Assembly: GCA_048267305.1 (NCBI GenBank)
Contig: JBLWXT010000005.1
Coordinates: 143,710-207,709 of the forward strand
Length of the DNA stretch: 64,000 bases
Direction: 5' to 3'
Origin: Owenweeksia sp048267305
Lineage (GTDB): Bacteria > Bacteroidota > Bacteroidia > Flavobacteriales > Schleiferiaceae
The position numbers were made by a program, and so were the translations under genes. Each line of letters starts with the position of its first letter. Within the stretch, counting starts at the first letter, position 1. The notes under the pieces are model-generated. The model did not search any database, was not told the origin of the DNA, and saw only the letters and a list, made by a program, of their open reading frames with translations. This document shows positions 36,136-44,590 of this stretch, one piece after another.

Positions 36136-36735
36136 TCACTTCAACCTCGCCTGATCCCCCAAATACCCGCTGTGATGCCTTTTGGAATATTCCTCTTTTG
36201 TGAAGTTGATTTTCTCCATCAGTAACACTACCAGTATATCACCCACAACGGTCATTACGGTGGTGGAGGTAGTGGGAGTAAGGCCTAGTGGACAAACCTC
36301 CCTGGGGTTTCCGGTGCTGAGAACAACATCACAGAATTTGGCTAAGGGCCCTTCTGGGTTTCCCGTAAGTCCAATAATTTTAATACCGGGGTGCAGGCGC
36401 TTTACCAAAAATTCCAGCTCAATAATTTCCCTGGTTTTACCCGAGTTGGAAATCATAAACATTACATCATTGGATTGTACTACGCCCAGGTCGCCATGCT
36501 GCGCCTCACTTGGGTGAAGAAATATGGCAGGAGTTCCTGTTGAGCTTAATGTAGTGGCGATGTTTACGCCTATCTGGCCGGCCTTTCCCATGCCGCTTAC
36601 CACTACTTTTCCATTTTTTTGATGCACCTGTTCGTAGATCAGCGCAATGGCGCCATCAATAATTCCATCAACAGGTATGCTTTGTATCGCTTCAATTTCC
36701 TTGGCGATAATGTCTTTAATCTTGGTTGTAATCAT
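36136..36735 (-). CDS. kdsD: SIS-domain arabinose-5-phosphate isomerase (short, no CBS domains)
   Basis: 199 residues. A complete SIS domain: V-S-G-M-G-K-A-G-Q-I at 46-55, T-P-A-I-F-L-H-P-S-E-A-Q-H-G-D-L-G at ~68-84, and I-S-N-S-G-K-T-R-E at ~94-102. These are the KdsD/KpsF residues for ribulose-5-P to arabinose-5-P conversion. The usual two CBS domains (~130 residues) are absent; the protein ends at about the point where they would start (short forms without CBS are known to be active). With kdsA and kdsC nearby it would supply the substrate for Kdo. Confidence 0.88.
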   Translation of the reverse strand: MITTKIKDIIAKEIEAIQSIPVDGIIDGAIALIYEQVHQKNGKVVVSGMGKAGQIGVNIATTLSSTGTPAIFLHPSEAQHGDLGVVQSNDVMFMISNSGKTREIIELEFLVKRLHPGIKIIGLTGNPEGPLAKFCDVVLSTGNPREVCPLGLTPTTSTTVMTVVGDILVVLLMEKINFTKEEYSKRHHSGYLGDQARLK

Positions 36736-36810
36736 AGGGCAAAAATAAAGGGTTTAGATGTGAGACAATAGACCTTAGATTGGAGACTTTTAACATTCAA
36801 CCTTATAACC

Positions 36811-37461
36811 TTAAACCAACAATCCATCCACCATCTTCATCCGTCTGTCGGCCAGGTTGGCCAGCTCGGGGTTGTGGGTAATTACTATAAAGGTGTTTTG
36901 AAATTCATCGCGTAATTGGAAGAAGAGGCGGTGCAATTCTTCTGCGTTTTTAGAATCCAGATTTCCGGTGGGCTCATCGGCCATAATAACAGCGGGGTTG
37001 TTAATTAAGGCTCTGGCAACAGCCACACGCTGCTGTTCACCACCGCTCATGGCAGAGGGTTTATGCGTCATCCGTTCCTTTAATCCCAAAAAATCCAGTA
37101 GTTCCTTGGCACGGGTTTCTACTTCGTTGCGCTTTCTTTTACCAATAAACCCGGGAATACACACATTTTCCAATGCGGTAAACTCTGGTAAAAGGTGATG
37201 AAATTGAAATACAAAGCCAATATTTTCATTGCGAAAGCGGGAAAGCTTTTTCTGCGAAAGCATAAAAACCTGCTCGCCATTAAGCTCAAGAGTTCCGGAA
37301 TCCGGTCTTTCCAACGTGCCTAATATTTGAAGGAAAGTGGTTTTTCCAGCGCCTGAATCACCCATTATAGATACAATCTCGCCTTTGGCAGCTTCAAAGT
37401 CAACGCCTTTAAGTACTTGTAGTGAGCCGTAGGCTTTGGTGATTTTTTGGGCTTTGATCAT
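36811..37461 (-). CDS. lolD: Lipoprotein-releasing ABC transporter ATP-binding subunit
   Basis: 216 residues. Walker A G-D-S-G-A-G-K-T-T near 34-42, signature M-S-G-G-E-Q-Q-R near 138-145, Walker B I-M-A-D-E-P-T-G-N-L-D. The E-P-T-G-N-L-D and N-x-G-F-V-F-Q-x-H-x-L-L-P-E-F-T blocks are typical of the LolD/MacB/FtsE group. It would energise LolCE to extract outer-membrane lipoproteins. LolCE is not adjacent. Gene order relative to kdsD: 75 bases apart on the same strand. Confidence 0.85.
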   Translation of the reverse strand: MIKAQKITKAYGSLQVLKGVDFEAAKGEIVSIMGDSGAGKTTFLQILGTLERPDSGTLELNGEQVFMLSQKKLSRFRNENIGFVFQFHHLLPEFTALENVCIPGFIGKRKRNEVETRAKELLDFLGLKERMTHKPSAMSGGEQQRVAVARALINNPAVIMADEPTGNLDSKNAEELHRLFFQLRDEFQNTFIVITHNPELANLADRRMKMVDGLLV

Positions 37462-37546
37462 CAGGGTAAAAATTGAAATGCCAAACCTATCAAATTTATG
37501 GCTGCCAGCAGCAAGTTTGAAACTAGCAGATAAAACCTCTCCAAAA

Positions 37547-37578
37547 TTTTCCCTAAACCAATGTTACCTCTATTTTTG
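37547..37578 (+). promoter_or_regulatory. sucC promoter
   Basis: TTTT (37547-37550, -33-like), 20 bases, TATTTTTG (37571-37578, a perfect -7 box), 37 bases before the sucC start. Confidence 0.6.
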
Positions 37579-37615
37579 CGCCACTTTTAAAAGTAATATC
37601 AAACACCGATAATAG

Positions 37616-38806
37616 ATGAACCTACACGAATATCAGGGAAAAGAAATTTTGGCCTCTTATGGAGTTAACATACAGAGAGGAATTGTGGCATCAACACCAG
37701 AAGAGGCTGTGGAAGCGGCTAAGAAACTAAATGCCGATACTGGCACTAGCTGGTGGGTAGTAAAAGCTCAGGTACACGCTGGTGGCCGTGGTAAAGGTGG
37801 CGGTGTAAAACTTGCAAAATCATTGGATGAAGTTAAGCAAATTGCTTCCGAAATTATTGGAATGCAGCTGGTAACACCTCAAACTTCTGCCGAAGGAAAG
37901 AAAGTTCACCAAGTGCTTATCGCTGAAGATGTATACTATCCTGGCGAAAGCGAAACTTCTGAAATTTATATGTCCGTATTGCTTAACCGCGCTTCAGGAC
38001 GTAATATGATTATGTATTCTACCGAGGGTGGAATGGACATTGAAAAAGTAGCTGAGGATACTCCTCACCTTATTTTTCATGAAGAAATAGATCCACTTGT
38101 AGGCTTACAGGGATTTCAGGCACGTAAGATTGCCTTTAACCTTGGCCTAAGCGGAAAGGCTTTTAAGGAAATGACCAAATTTGTTAGCGCCCTTTACAAG
38201 GCCTACGATGGTATTGATGCTTCTCTTTTTGAAATCAATCCGGTACTTAAAACATCAGACGATAAAATTATGGCTGTTGACGCCAAGGTTACCCTTGATG
38301 ATAACGGTCTTTATCGCCATGCAGATTATGCTGCCCTTCGCGATAAGCGTGAGGAAGATCCTATTGATGTAGAAGCTGGTGAGGCTGGGCTAAACTTTGT
38401 AAACCTTGACGGAAACGTAGGTTGTATGGTAAACGGTGCTGGTTTGGCTATGGCTACTATGGACATCATTAAGATGGCTGGTGGTAATCCTGCTAACTTC
38501 CTTGATGTAGGAGGTACTGCTGATGCTGCTCGCGTAGAGAAAGCTTTCCGTATTATTCTTCAGGACGATAAGGTAGAAGCCATTTTGGTGAATATTTTTG
38601 GAGGGATTGTACGTTGCGACCGTGTGGCACAAGGTATTATTGATGCCTATAAAAACATTGGAGACATTAAAGTGCCCATCATTGTGCGCCTGCAGGGAAC
38701 CAATGCTGTGGAAGCCAAAAAGATGATTGACGAAAGTGGACTTAAAGTACACTCCGCCATTGTACTTAAGGAAGCTGCCGATAAAGTGAAGGAATTGATT
38801 GGATAA
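37616..38806 (+). CDS. sucC: Succinyl-CoA synthetase beta subunit (ADP-forming)
   Basis: 396 residues. N-terminal M-N-L-H-E-Y-Q-G-K-E-I-L, ATP-grasp block V-K-A-Q-V-H-A-G-G-R-G-K-G-G-G-V near 49-64, and the C-terminal CoA-ligase domain with N-I-F-G-G-I-V-R-C near 328-336 and R-L-Q-G-T-N near 365. It couples succinyl-CoA hydrolysis to ATP formation in the TCA cycle. sucD is not next to it, a split arrangement found in several Bacteroidota. The terminator follows 24 bases after the stop. Confidence 0.96.
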   Translation: MNLHEYQGKEILASYGVNIQRGIVASTPEEAVEAAKKLNADTGTSWWVVKAQVHAGGRGKGGGVKLAKSLDEVKQIASEIIGMQLVTPQTSAEGKKVHQVLIAEDVYYPGESETSEIYMSVLLNRASGRNMIMYSTEGGMDIEKVAEDTPHLIFHEEIDPLVGLQGFQARKIAFNLGLSGKAFKEMTKFVSALYKAYDGIDASLFEINPVLKTSDDKIMAVDAKVTLDDNGLYRHADYAALRDKREEDPIDVEAGEAGLNFVNLDGNVGCMVNGAGLAMATMDIIKMAGGNPANFLDVGGTADAARVEKAFRIILQDDKVEAILVNIFGGIVRCDRVAQGIIDAYKNIGDIKVPIIVRLQGTNAVEAKKMIDESGLKVHSAIVLKEAADKVKELIG

Positions 38807-38829
38807 TATCCATTGACAATTATATTAAG

Positions 38830-38862
38830 TAAAGCCTTGTACAAATGTGCAGGGCTTTTTTA
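38830..38862 (+). terminator. sucC terminator
   Basis: AAAGCCTTGTAC pairs imperfectly with GTGCAGGGCTTT, followed by a T run. Confidence 0.8.
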
Positions 38863-38958
38863 TTTTATGCCTCGCAGAGAAGTTTACAAACCTTTCCATG
38901 AATTTCTGTAATATTGACGTTCCACCAGGTTGAAGCACAAATTAACTACCCCATAACC

Positions 38959-39873
38959 ATGAGCAGATTATTCTATTTAGTATTTATTGCGTTTACCTTT
39001 AGTGCATGTACCGTTTCTAAACTTCCCTTAAATGCAGGCTTAACGCCCAATTCATCTGATTACGTAAAGCCATCGGAAAAGAAGCCATTTGCTAATTTTC
39101 ATGGATTGCAAACCAGCCCCAATACTGTAATACTGGAAGGTGAGGGCATGAGCTTTACTATTGAAAAAGTGGATTTACCGCCTTCTAATAAATCCTTAAA
39201 CAAGATAAAAAATGCCTACATGGCTGATGGTGATATTTATACACTGGAGAATACAACATTTAGCCAACCCAGCTTACTTCTCCTTGGCGGAGAATTAATT
39301 GTAGATCAGTACAGCACTACTTCCTTGCTTTTTATAGTTCCTGCACCTGATAGCACTATGTACGCCATAACGGTGGAAAGTGCCTTTATGCTTGATTTTG
39401 AGAGGGCAGGAGTATTGGTTAAGGATATTGTTGACAACGGACTTCCAGATTATGTTATTACCGGGAATAGTGCCACAGTGGTGGATTTTGCCGGAAGAAC
39501 CCTTGAGCTTGGAAACGTTTGCAGTTGGGCTAGTCCTCACACCATTAGCTGTGATGGTTTGGGAGAACTGTACTGGTCGCTATACAAAACGGCAGATGAC
39601 GCCCTAATGGCCCGGCAGATAAACATGGCAATTACTGAGGCTCAAAGCCCCGGTTTAGTTGAAAAGGATGAAAAGGCTACAGTAGTTTTTGAAGGCACAC
39701 GCATTGGAGCTACTAAGGTGGTTTACAAAGGGACGGGGGATAATACTACAACTACCTACTACTTATCCACTTTCTTGCGAGGCCACTATATATTTTGCAA
39801 AGTGAGCTTTACAGCCGAAGACGCCAAAGGTGAAAAGCTTTCGCCACTTGCCGCTAAGGTTATTTCTTTGTAG
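38959..39873 (+). CDS. Lipoprotein of unknown function
   Basis: 304 residues from the ATG at 38959, which creates a good lipobox (F-T-F-S-A-C, Cys15); upstream in-frame starts are TTG only. The mature part is strand-rich and lacks a family I recognise; a G-N-V-C-S-W and a later S-C-D-G motif hold the only cysteines. Outer-membrane anchoring is likely. It converges on the next gene with a 14-base overlap of the 3' ends. Confidence 0.72.
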   Translation: MSRLFYLVFIAFTFSACTVSKLPLNAGLTPNSSDYVKPSEKKPFANFHGLQTSPNTVILEGEGMSFTIEKVDLPPSNKSLNKIKNAYMADGDIYTLENTTFSQPSLLLLGGELIVDQYSTTSLLFIVPAPDSTMYAITVESAFMLDFERAGVLVKDIVDNGLPDYVITGNSATVVDFAGRTLELGNVCSWASPHTISCDGLGELYWSLYKTADDALMARQINMAITEAQSPGLVEKDEKATVVFEGTRIGATKVVYKGTGDNTTTTYYLSTFLRGHYIFCKVSFTAEDAKGEKLSPLAAKVISL

Positions 39874-40228
39874 CCGTCCAGCTAATTTTTCTATTGACAA
39901 TGTTGTACTCGCCCTTACCGGTACCGTTGGTATAAAATGTACCATTGATTGAACCCAATAAAAGTGTATCGAGAGTTACATCACCTTCAAGCATCCCGCT
40001 ATTGCCAACAGAACCCTTTACCCTGTGGTCAGCAGTGCCATAATTAAGAATATAGCTGAAATTGCCCTCTGCAGAGATGAAGATATCTGATACCGAATCC
40101 ATTTGGGCAGTGTTGGTTTTTAATACCCAGCCACCTTCGTAGTGTTTTTCAATATTGGTTTCTTCGTCAGAGCAGGCCACAACAGCCATCAAAACAAAGG
40201 ACAGGAACAATACTTTGAAAATGCGCAT
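39860..40228 (-). CDS. Small lipocalin-like lipoprotein
   Basis: 122 residues. Lipobox V-V-A-C (Cys19) after a hydrophobic V-L-F-L-S-F-V-L-M-A. The mature region alternates strands and turns (G-G-W-V-L-K-T; G-N-F-S-Y-I-L-N-Y-G; G-S-I-N-G-T-F-Y-T-N-G-T-G-K-G-E-Y), a small beta-barrel-like pattern. No family recognised. Its 3' end overlaps the convergent lipoprotein gene by 14 bases. Confidence 0.7.
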   Translation of the reverse strand: MRIFKVLFLSFVLMAVVACSDEETNIEKHYEGGWVLKTNTAQMDSVSDIFISAEGNFSYILNYGTADHRVKGSVGNSGMLEGDVTLDTLLLGSINGTFYTNGTGKGEYNIVNRKISWTATKK

Positions 40229-40303
40229 AATCTTAACTTTTTTAGGTTCGAATTTCTGAGGGGTTAAATATAGATTTACTTAAGCATACCAGCATCGTTT
40301 GGG

Positions 40304-40456
40304 TCATTTTAAAAGACTTACCATCCACAATATTACGGCAATAAGCAGGCACACAATGCTGAGTAGCAGCAGGAAAAAGCCAGCTAGTATCTTTAGTAAA
40401 TTGAGCGTAAGCAGCAGAAAGCCAATAATAAAGAGAGCAGCAGTTACCTTTTTCAT
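40304..40456 (-). CDS. Small hydrophobic membrane protein (50 residues)
   Basis: ATG at 40456 to TGA at 40304. The product starts M-K-K-V-T-A-A-L-F-I-I-G-F-L-L-L and has two hydrophobic helices (about 5-20 and 24-46) with a single Asn-Leu-Leu-Lys turn, ending in L-L-K. Fewer than four charged residues overall, so membrane insertion is sure if it is made. Function unknown. It lies between a reverse-strand lipoprotein and the divergent htpG. Confidence 0.55.
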   Translation of the reverse strand: MKKVTAALFIIGFLLLTLNLLKILAGFFLLLLSIVCLLIAVILWMVSLLK

Positions 40457-40615
40457 GTGTAGGGATTTTGGTTTGTACTAAAGTAATGAAAACCTGCTTT
40501 CGGCCACTTTGTCACAATGATACGCACGGCATATCTGTTGCTAACTGAATCGCTGGCCATTTAGTTGTATTGGCTCGAAAAATTTAATTTTCAAACACCA
40601 AATTTTAAATATACC

Positions 40616-42499
40616 ATGTCAAACGGAAAGATTAATGTAACTGCTGACAACATTTTTCCCATCATCAAAAAGTTTCTTTATTCAGATCATGAGATCTTTT
40701 TAAGAGAGCTTATTTCGAATGCCGTGGATGCCACGTTAAAACTTAAAACCCTTACACGTATTGGCGAATCAAAGGCTGAACTGGGCGATCTTACCATTGA
40801 AGTGAAGATTGACAAGGAAGCTAAAACCCTTACTGTAAGTGATAGAGGTGTGGGGATGTCTCCCGCAGAAGTAGAGAAGTACATCAATCAATTGGCATTT
40901 TCGGGTGCTGAGGAGTTTGTACAGAAATATGAAGATAAGGCAGATGGCGCTGCGATCATCGGCCATTTTGGCCTTGGCTTTTACTCATCTTTTATGGTGG
41001 CCGAGAAAGTGGAGATTTTCTCTAAAAACCATGTGGAAGGTGATCCTGCTGCACACTGGACTTGTAGTGGCGACCCTGACTTTACACTCGAGGAAACTGA
41101 AAAGGAAGATCGCGGAACTGATATCGTTCTTCATATTAATGAAGAGTCTAAAGAGTTTTTGGAAGAGCACCGCATTCGCGAGTTGCTGAATAAGTACTGT
41201 AAGTTCCTTCCAATCCCCATTAAGTTCGGTACCAAGGAAATTACTGAAAAGGAAGGAGAGGGCGATGATGCCAAAGAGGTAAAGAAAACCATTGATAACA
41301 TTATCAATAATCCTGAGCCGGCCTGGACCAAAACTCCAACCGAGCTAAAGGATGAAGACTATAAAAGCTTTTACCGTGAGCTTTATCCAAGCACCTTTGA
41401 GGAACCCTTGTTCCATATCCATCTAAATGTTGATTATCCATTTGACCTTACCGGAATTCTGTTCTTCCCTAAGATCAACCCTAATATGGAGATCAAAAGA
41501 AATAAGATTCAGCTGTATCAAAATCAGGTTTTTGTAACAGATAACCTGGAGGGTATAGTTCCTGACTTTCTTACGCTATTACACGGTGTGATTGATTCTA
41601 AAGACATTCCGCTAAATGTGTCACGCTCCTATTTACAGAGTGATGGTGCTGTGAAAAAAATCAGCAGCCACATCACTAAAAAGGTTGCGGATAAACTGGA
41701 CGAACTATTCAAAAATGACCGTAAAGACTTTGAGAAAAAGTGGGATGACATTAAGGTGATTATCGAATACGGTATGTTGAGTGATGAGAAGTTTTACGAA
41801 CGTGCCCAAAAATTTGCCCTTTACCAAAATGTAGATGGCGAATACTTTACGCTGGAAGAGTACAAGGAGAAAATCAAAAACCTACAGACGGATAAGGACG
41901 AAAAACTGATAGTTCTTTATGCCGCTCATAAGGAAGGTCAGCATAGCTTTATAAAGCGTGCTAAAGACCGTGGTTATGATGTATTGCTGATGGATAGCCC
42001 TATTGTGAGCCACCTTATGCAAAAGCTGGAAATGAGCAATGACAAGATGAGCTTTGCCCGTGTAGATTCTGAGCCGATTGATACACTTATCAAAAAAGAA
42101 GATAGTCAGCCAAGTAAGCTTACTGAAGAGGAAATTGAAAAGCTAAAACCCATTATTGAAGGTGCCGTGGAAAAATCAAAGTACACAGTACAAATGGAGA
42201 ATATGAGCTCTGATGAAAGTCCGTTTATTATTACCGTGCCTGAGTTTATGCGCAGAATGAAGGAGATGAGCCAGAGCGGTGGCGGTATGATGGGTATGGG
42301 CAATATGCCTGATATGTACACTTTGGTGGTAAATACGAACAATGAGTTTGTAGGCAACATTTTGAAAGAGGAAGACGAGGCCAAACGTGCCGAAATGATT
42401 AAAAATGGTACAGACCTTGCTCTGCTTTCGCAGAACCTTTTACATGGTGAGGAGTTAACCAACTTTGTAGAAAGGTCTTTTAAAAACCTGACTGCATAG
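40616..42499 (+). CDS. htpG: Molecular chaperone HtpG (Hsp90)
   Basis: 627 residues from the ATG at 40616 (M-S-N-G-K-I-N-V-T-A-D-N); a longer frame relies on TTG. The GHKL ATPase domain shows E-L-I-S-N-A-V-D-A (~29-37), D-R-G-V-G-M and G-H-F-G-L-G-F-Y-S-S. The middle domain has N-V-S-R-S-Y-L-Q; the C-terminus ends with the dimerisation region and a Met/Gly-rich loop (S-G-G-G-M-M-G-M-G-N-M). It folds and remodels client proteins under stress. A strong terminator follows. Confidence 0.96.
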   Translation: MSNGKINVTADNIFPIIKKFLYSDHEIFLRELISNAVDATLKLKTLTRIGESKAELGDLTIEVKIDKEAKTLTVSDRGVGMSPAEVEKYINQLAFSGAEEFVQKYEDKADGAAIIGHFGLGFYSSFMVAEKVEIFSKNHVEGDPAAHWTCSGDPDFTLEETEKEDRGTDIVLHINEESKEFLEEHRIRELLNKYCKFLPIPIKFGTKEITEKEGEGDDAKEVKKTIDNIINNPEPAWTKTPTELKDEDYKSFYRELYPSTFEEPLFHIHLNVDYPFDLTGILFFPKINPNMEIKRNKIQLYQNQVFVTDNLEGIVPDFLTLLHGVIDSKDIPLNVSRSYLQSDGAVKKISSHITKKVADKLDELFKNDRKDFEKKWDDIKVIIEYGMLSDEKFYERAQKFALYQNVDGEYFTLEEYKEKIKNLQTDKDEKLIVLYAAHKEGQHSFIKRAKDRGYDVLLMDSPIVSHLMQKLEMSNDKMSFARVDSEPIDTLIKKEDSQPSKLTEEEIEKLKPIIEGAVEKSKYTVQMENMSSDESPFIITVPEFMRRMKEMSQSGGGMMGMGNMPDMYTLVVNTNNEFVGNILKEEDEAKRAEMIKNGTDLALLSQNLLHGEELTNFVERSFKNLTA

Positions 42500-42522
42500 T
42501 AGATTGCATTTAGTTAAGCTGA

Positions 42523-42557
42523 AAGCCGCAGTACCACAATGGTGCTGCGGCTCTTTT
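42523..42557 (+). terminator. htpG terminator
   Basis: AAGCCGCAGTACCAC / GGTGCTGCGGCT pair with one mismatch and a short loop, followed by CTTTTGTTTTT. Confidence 0.85.
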
Positions 42558-43077
42558 GTTTTTCAACCTCAAAATAAATATGAATGTAGTGGTTTTGATC
42601 AAGCCGTAAATCTCATTCTTTTTTCATTTTGCCATGATGCAAAACGAAACAAAAAATCTAGAGCATTTAAGGAACTTTTGCTTCGCTGCACTCCGCAAAC
42701 CGCGGTCAAATTTCAGCTTCATGCTTGTTCTTTTTCAAAGAACGCAGTTACTCACTAGTCCATATTTTTATTTATAGGTGTTCGTGAGCTCAGCCTGTCG
42801 GCTTCGGTTCCGCCTTATTTGCCGCTAGTTCTCAAAAATGCTCTTGGGCCACCCCATAGGTACGTGCTTTTGGATTGGCCTATTATCAATTTCGCGCAAA
42901 AGCAAGGTGAAACTTAGCCCAGAAAAGTGCCGAAGTGTAGCATAGCGAAACGGTTGGGAATTAAAAGGTTAAGTAAATCGTAGCTTTTCAGAAATTCATA
43001 ATCAGCCTTGACTTTTTTGGTTCATTTTGTGTCAAGACAAAAACGAACAAGAAGTCTTTGCTCAAGACGCATGGTTC

Positions 43078-43154
43078 TTTTCTTTCCTTTTCCCTTGATG
43101 GAAAACGAAACCAAAAGATCAAGGCTTGGCTCCTCGATGACCCACTAAGGCTTT
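43078..43154. repeat. 77-base exact direct repeat, copy 1
   Basis: Identical to 63924-64000 (and the second copy is cut by the window end). Starts TTTTCTTTCCTTTTCCCTTG, contains a stem TTTTCC...GGAAAA, and ends CCACTAAGGCTTT. Both lie in the same orientation, 20.8 kb apart. Confidence 0.95.
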
Positions 43155-43395
43155 GCTACGGGCACAAAACGAACTTGATCCCGCTTGGGCGTGATCTTCA
43201 AACAGCGTTTTGTGCTGACCCTCCGCTTCAGCCAGTGGGTGCCCCATCTGTGGAGCCGATGCCGGTCACCTGACGATGGAGATAACTGATAAAGGTAAAT
43301 TCCTCAACGCTCAGGTGCGGTACGTATATAACTCCCGAGCGATACGTTCATTTTATTAGGATAGCCCTTCAGCATTTTTAGTAGAAAACAAATGG

Positions 43396-43457
43396 AGTGG
43401 AGCGCCCGCAAATAAAGCTGCCGCAGGCCTTTTTATTTGCAGCGAAGCGAAATGTAG
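43396..43457. repeat. Flanked hairpin module, copy 1
   Basis: AGTGGAGCG (43396-43404), arm GCAAATAAA (43408-43416), inner CTGC/GCAG, arm TTTATTTGC (43432-43440), then AGCGAAGCGAAATGTAG (43441-43457). Copy 2 at 63719-63799 keeps the flanks but has other arms that still pair. Confidence 0.85.
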
Positions 43458-43544
43458 TTTTCAATAAAAATATTGACAGGCTGGGACTTTTTATTCACTC
43501 CTTGGAATTGTTTTAAGTGTTCATGAGCTCCCACACTAACGTGT

Positions 43545-43582
43545 GGTCGGTTGTTTACTTTTTTGACTCGAGAAAAAAGTAA
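43545..43582. repeat. 38-base exact repeat with AT-rich stem, copy 1
   Basis: GGTCGGTTGTTTAC... to ...AGTAA, identical to 63878-63915. Stem TTACTTTTTT / AAAAAAGTAA with an 8-base loop (GACTCGAG). Confidence 0.92.
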
Positions 43583-43683
43583 AAGATGCAATTTGTACGA
43601 GCAGCAGGCCTATTCCATGCTTGACATCAAGAGTACATAAACTTCAATTTGAAGAGTTATTTCAACCTGTAAAAAACGCTAAT

Positions 43684-44223
43684 CTATTGACTTGTTGCTA
43701 TAAGAACAAGAAGAGCCCACGCAGCCCAACCCAGTACTTCTGCGGCTATGAGGTCTTGCCTTGCTCTTTTCATGTAACATTTTAAGTACTCAGGATCTTT
43801 AAACAAATGCCTGTTTTGAGATAGCATATAAGTGTTTTTGCCCCTGTAAGGAACTGGAGTTGAAAGTAAAGTGCCAACAATGGCAAAAGGGCCAAATAAA
43901 AATCCTAACATAAAATGCCCGCCTTTTTTACCATGTAAGAGGTGCGCATCATCATCTGCCTTTAAACATTTGGAAGGGTCGCTATCGGCCAGTTCCATGT
44001 ACTTGGTGTACACCTTGTCCTGAACATCCTCAAATTGCAGGCAATAAATGTCTGAGGCCGGAATAATGTATTTCTGTCCGGCAGCTTTAAAAACCACGGA
44101 GCAGCCTTTAATACGAACCACTTTACCTTCAAAAGCCATTTCGTTATTTAATACCAAAATGTCGCTGCCAAAGCAGCCAAGTGATAAAAGCAAGGTAAGT
44201 AGGGACAAGGTTATCTTATTCAT
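43684..44223 (-). CDS. Secreted/membrane protein of unknown function
   Basis: 179 residues. Signal peptide at 1-19 (L-L-T-L-L-L-S-L-G-C-F-G). Then a small beta-rich piece (I-L-V-L-N-N-E-M-A-F-E-G-K-V-V-R-I; V-F-K-A-A-G-Q-K-Y-I-I-P) followed by a membrane segment at ~105-120 (F-M-L-G-F-L-F-G-P-F-A-I-V-G-T-L-L) and a C-terminal helix (A-E-V-L-G-W-A-A-W-A-L-L-V-L-I-A). Not recognised as a named family. A similar beta motif (K-D-G-S-K-I-G...) occurs in the OmpA-type protein encoded next on the other strand. Confidence 0.65.
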   Translation of the reverse strand: MNKITLSLLTLLLSLGCFGSDILVLNNEMAFEGKVVRIKGCSVVFKAAGQKYIIPASDIYCLQFEDVQDKVYTKYMELADSDPSKCLKADDDAHLLHGKKGGHFMLGFLFGPFAIVGTLLSTPVPYRGKNTYMLSQNRHLFKDPEYLKCYMKRARQDLIAAEVLGWAAWALLVLIATSQ

Positions 44224-44590
44224 GAGAAGTCGTTAATTGGTTGAGAATGTAAATAAAGGTTCTTTGCCAAATCTAGCTAAAAAGTTAATTCAGGCTCAAT
44301 TCACAATTATTTTGTGGCTGTTCAAAAAACTGTGGAGATGCATTGAAAATTGTCATACAATAGTGCTGTGCATATTTTTTATGTAGCTCTGAATTCTCGC
44401 TAATATTAAGAGCGGGTTAAAATAACTGCAGCTTATTATAATACGGATTACCAGCGACAGGCTTAAGATTTTACTTATAAGCATTAAGATTAATTGCGTA
44501 TATAAATGTATAAATTTCAAGTAGATAGATTGGGTTTGTAATATTTTTATTATTTTGGTAGGAGTTAATAACCAACCAAAAACAACCAAC
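44224..44590. other. Divergent intergenic stretch upstream of the OmpA-type gene
   Basis: 367 bases without a supported gene; AT-rich (roughly 70% A/T by eye). Promoters for both neighbours must lie here, but no full TTG/TAnnTTTG pair stands out. A 19-base string GGCTGTTCAAAAAACTGTG (44316-44334) recurs with one mismatch at 46140-46158, upstream of ligA. Confidence 0.6.

Larger units (their letters stand above)
42560..43682. repeat. Intergenic composite repeat island 1 (hairpin modules)
   Basis: About 1.1 kb with no supported gene between htpG and the gene at 43684. It holds several inverted-repeat modules also found, rearranged, in island 2 (63216-64000): a 77-base block identical in both (43078-43154), a hairpin flanked by AGTGGAGCG and AGCGAAGCGAAATGTAG (43396-43457), and a 38-base block with stem TTACTTTTTT/AAAAAAGTAA (43545-43582). 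Repeated phrases CTCAC...GTGAGCTC and GTGTTCATGAGCTCCC recur. Such hairpin families are known in marine Bacteroidota, but I cannot assign a name. Confidence 0.8.

Noticed and set aside
42504..43273. Short open frames within repeat island 1 (42504-42758, 43058-43273)
   Set aside because: They cross repeated hairpin modules; the same modules in island 2 do not preserve the frames.
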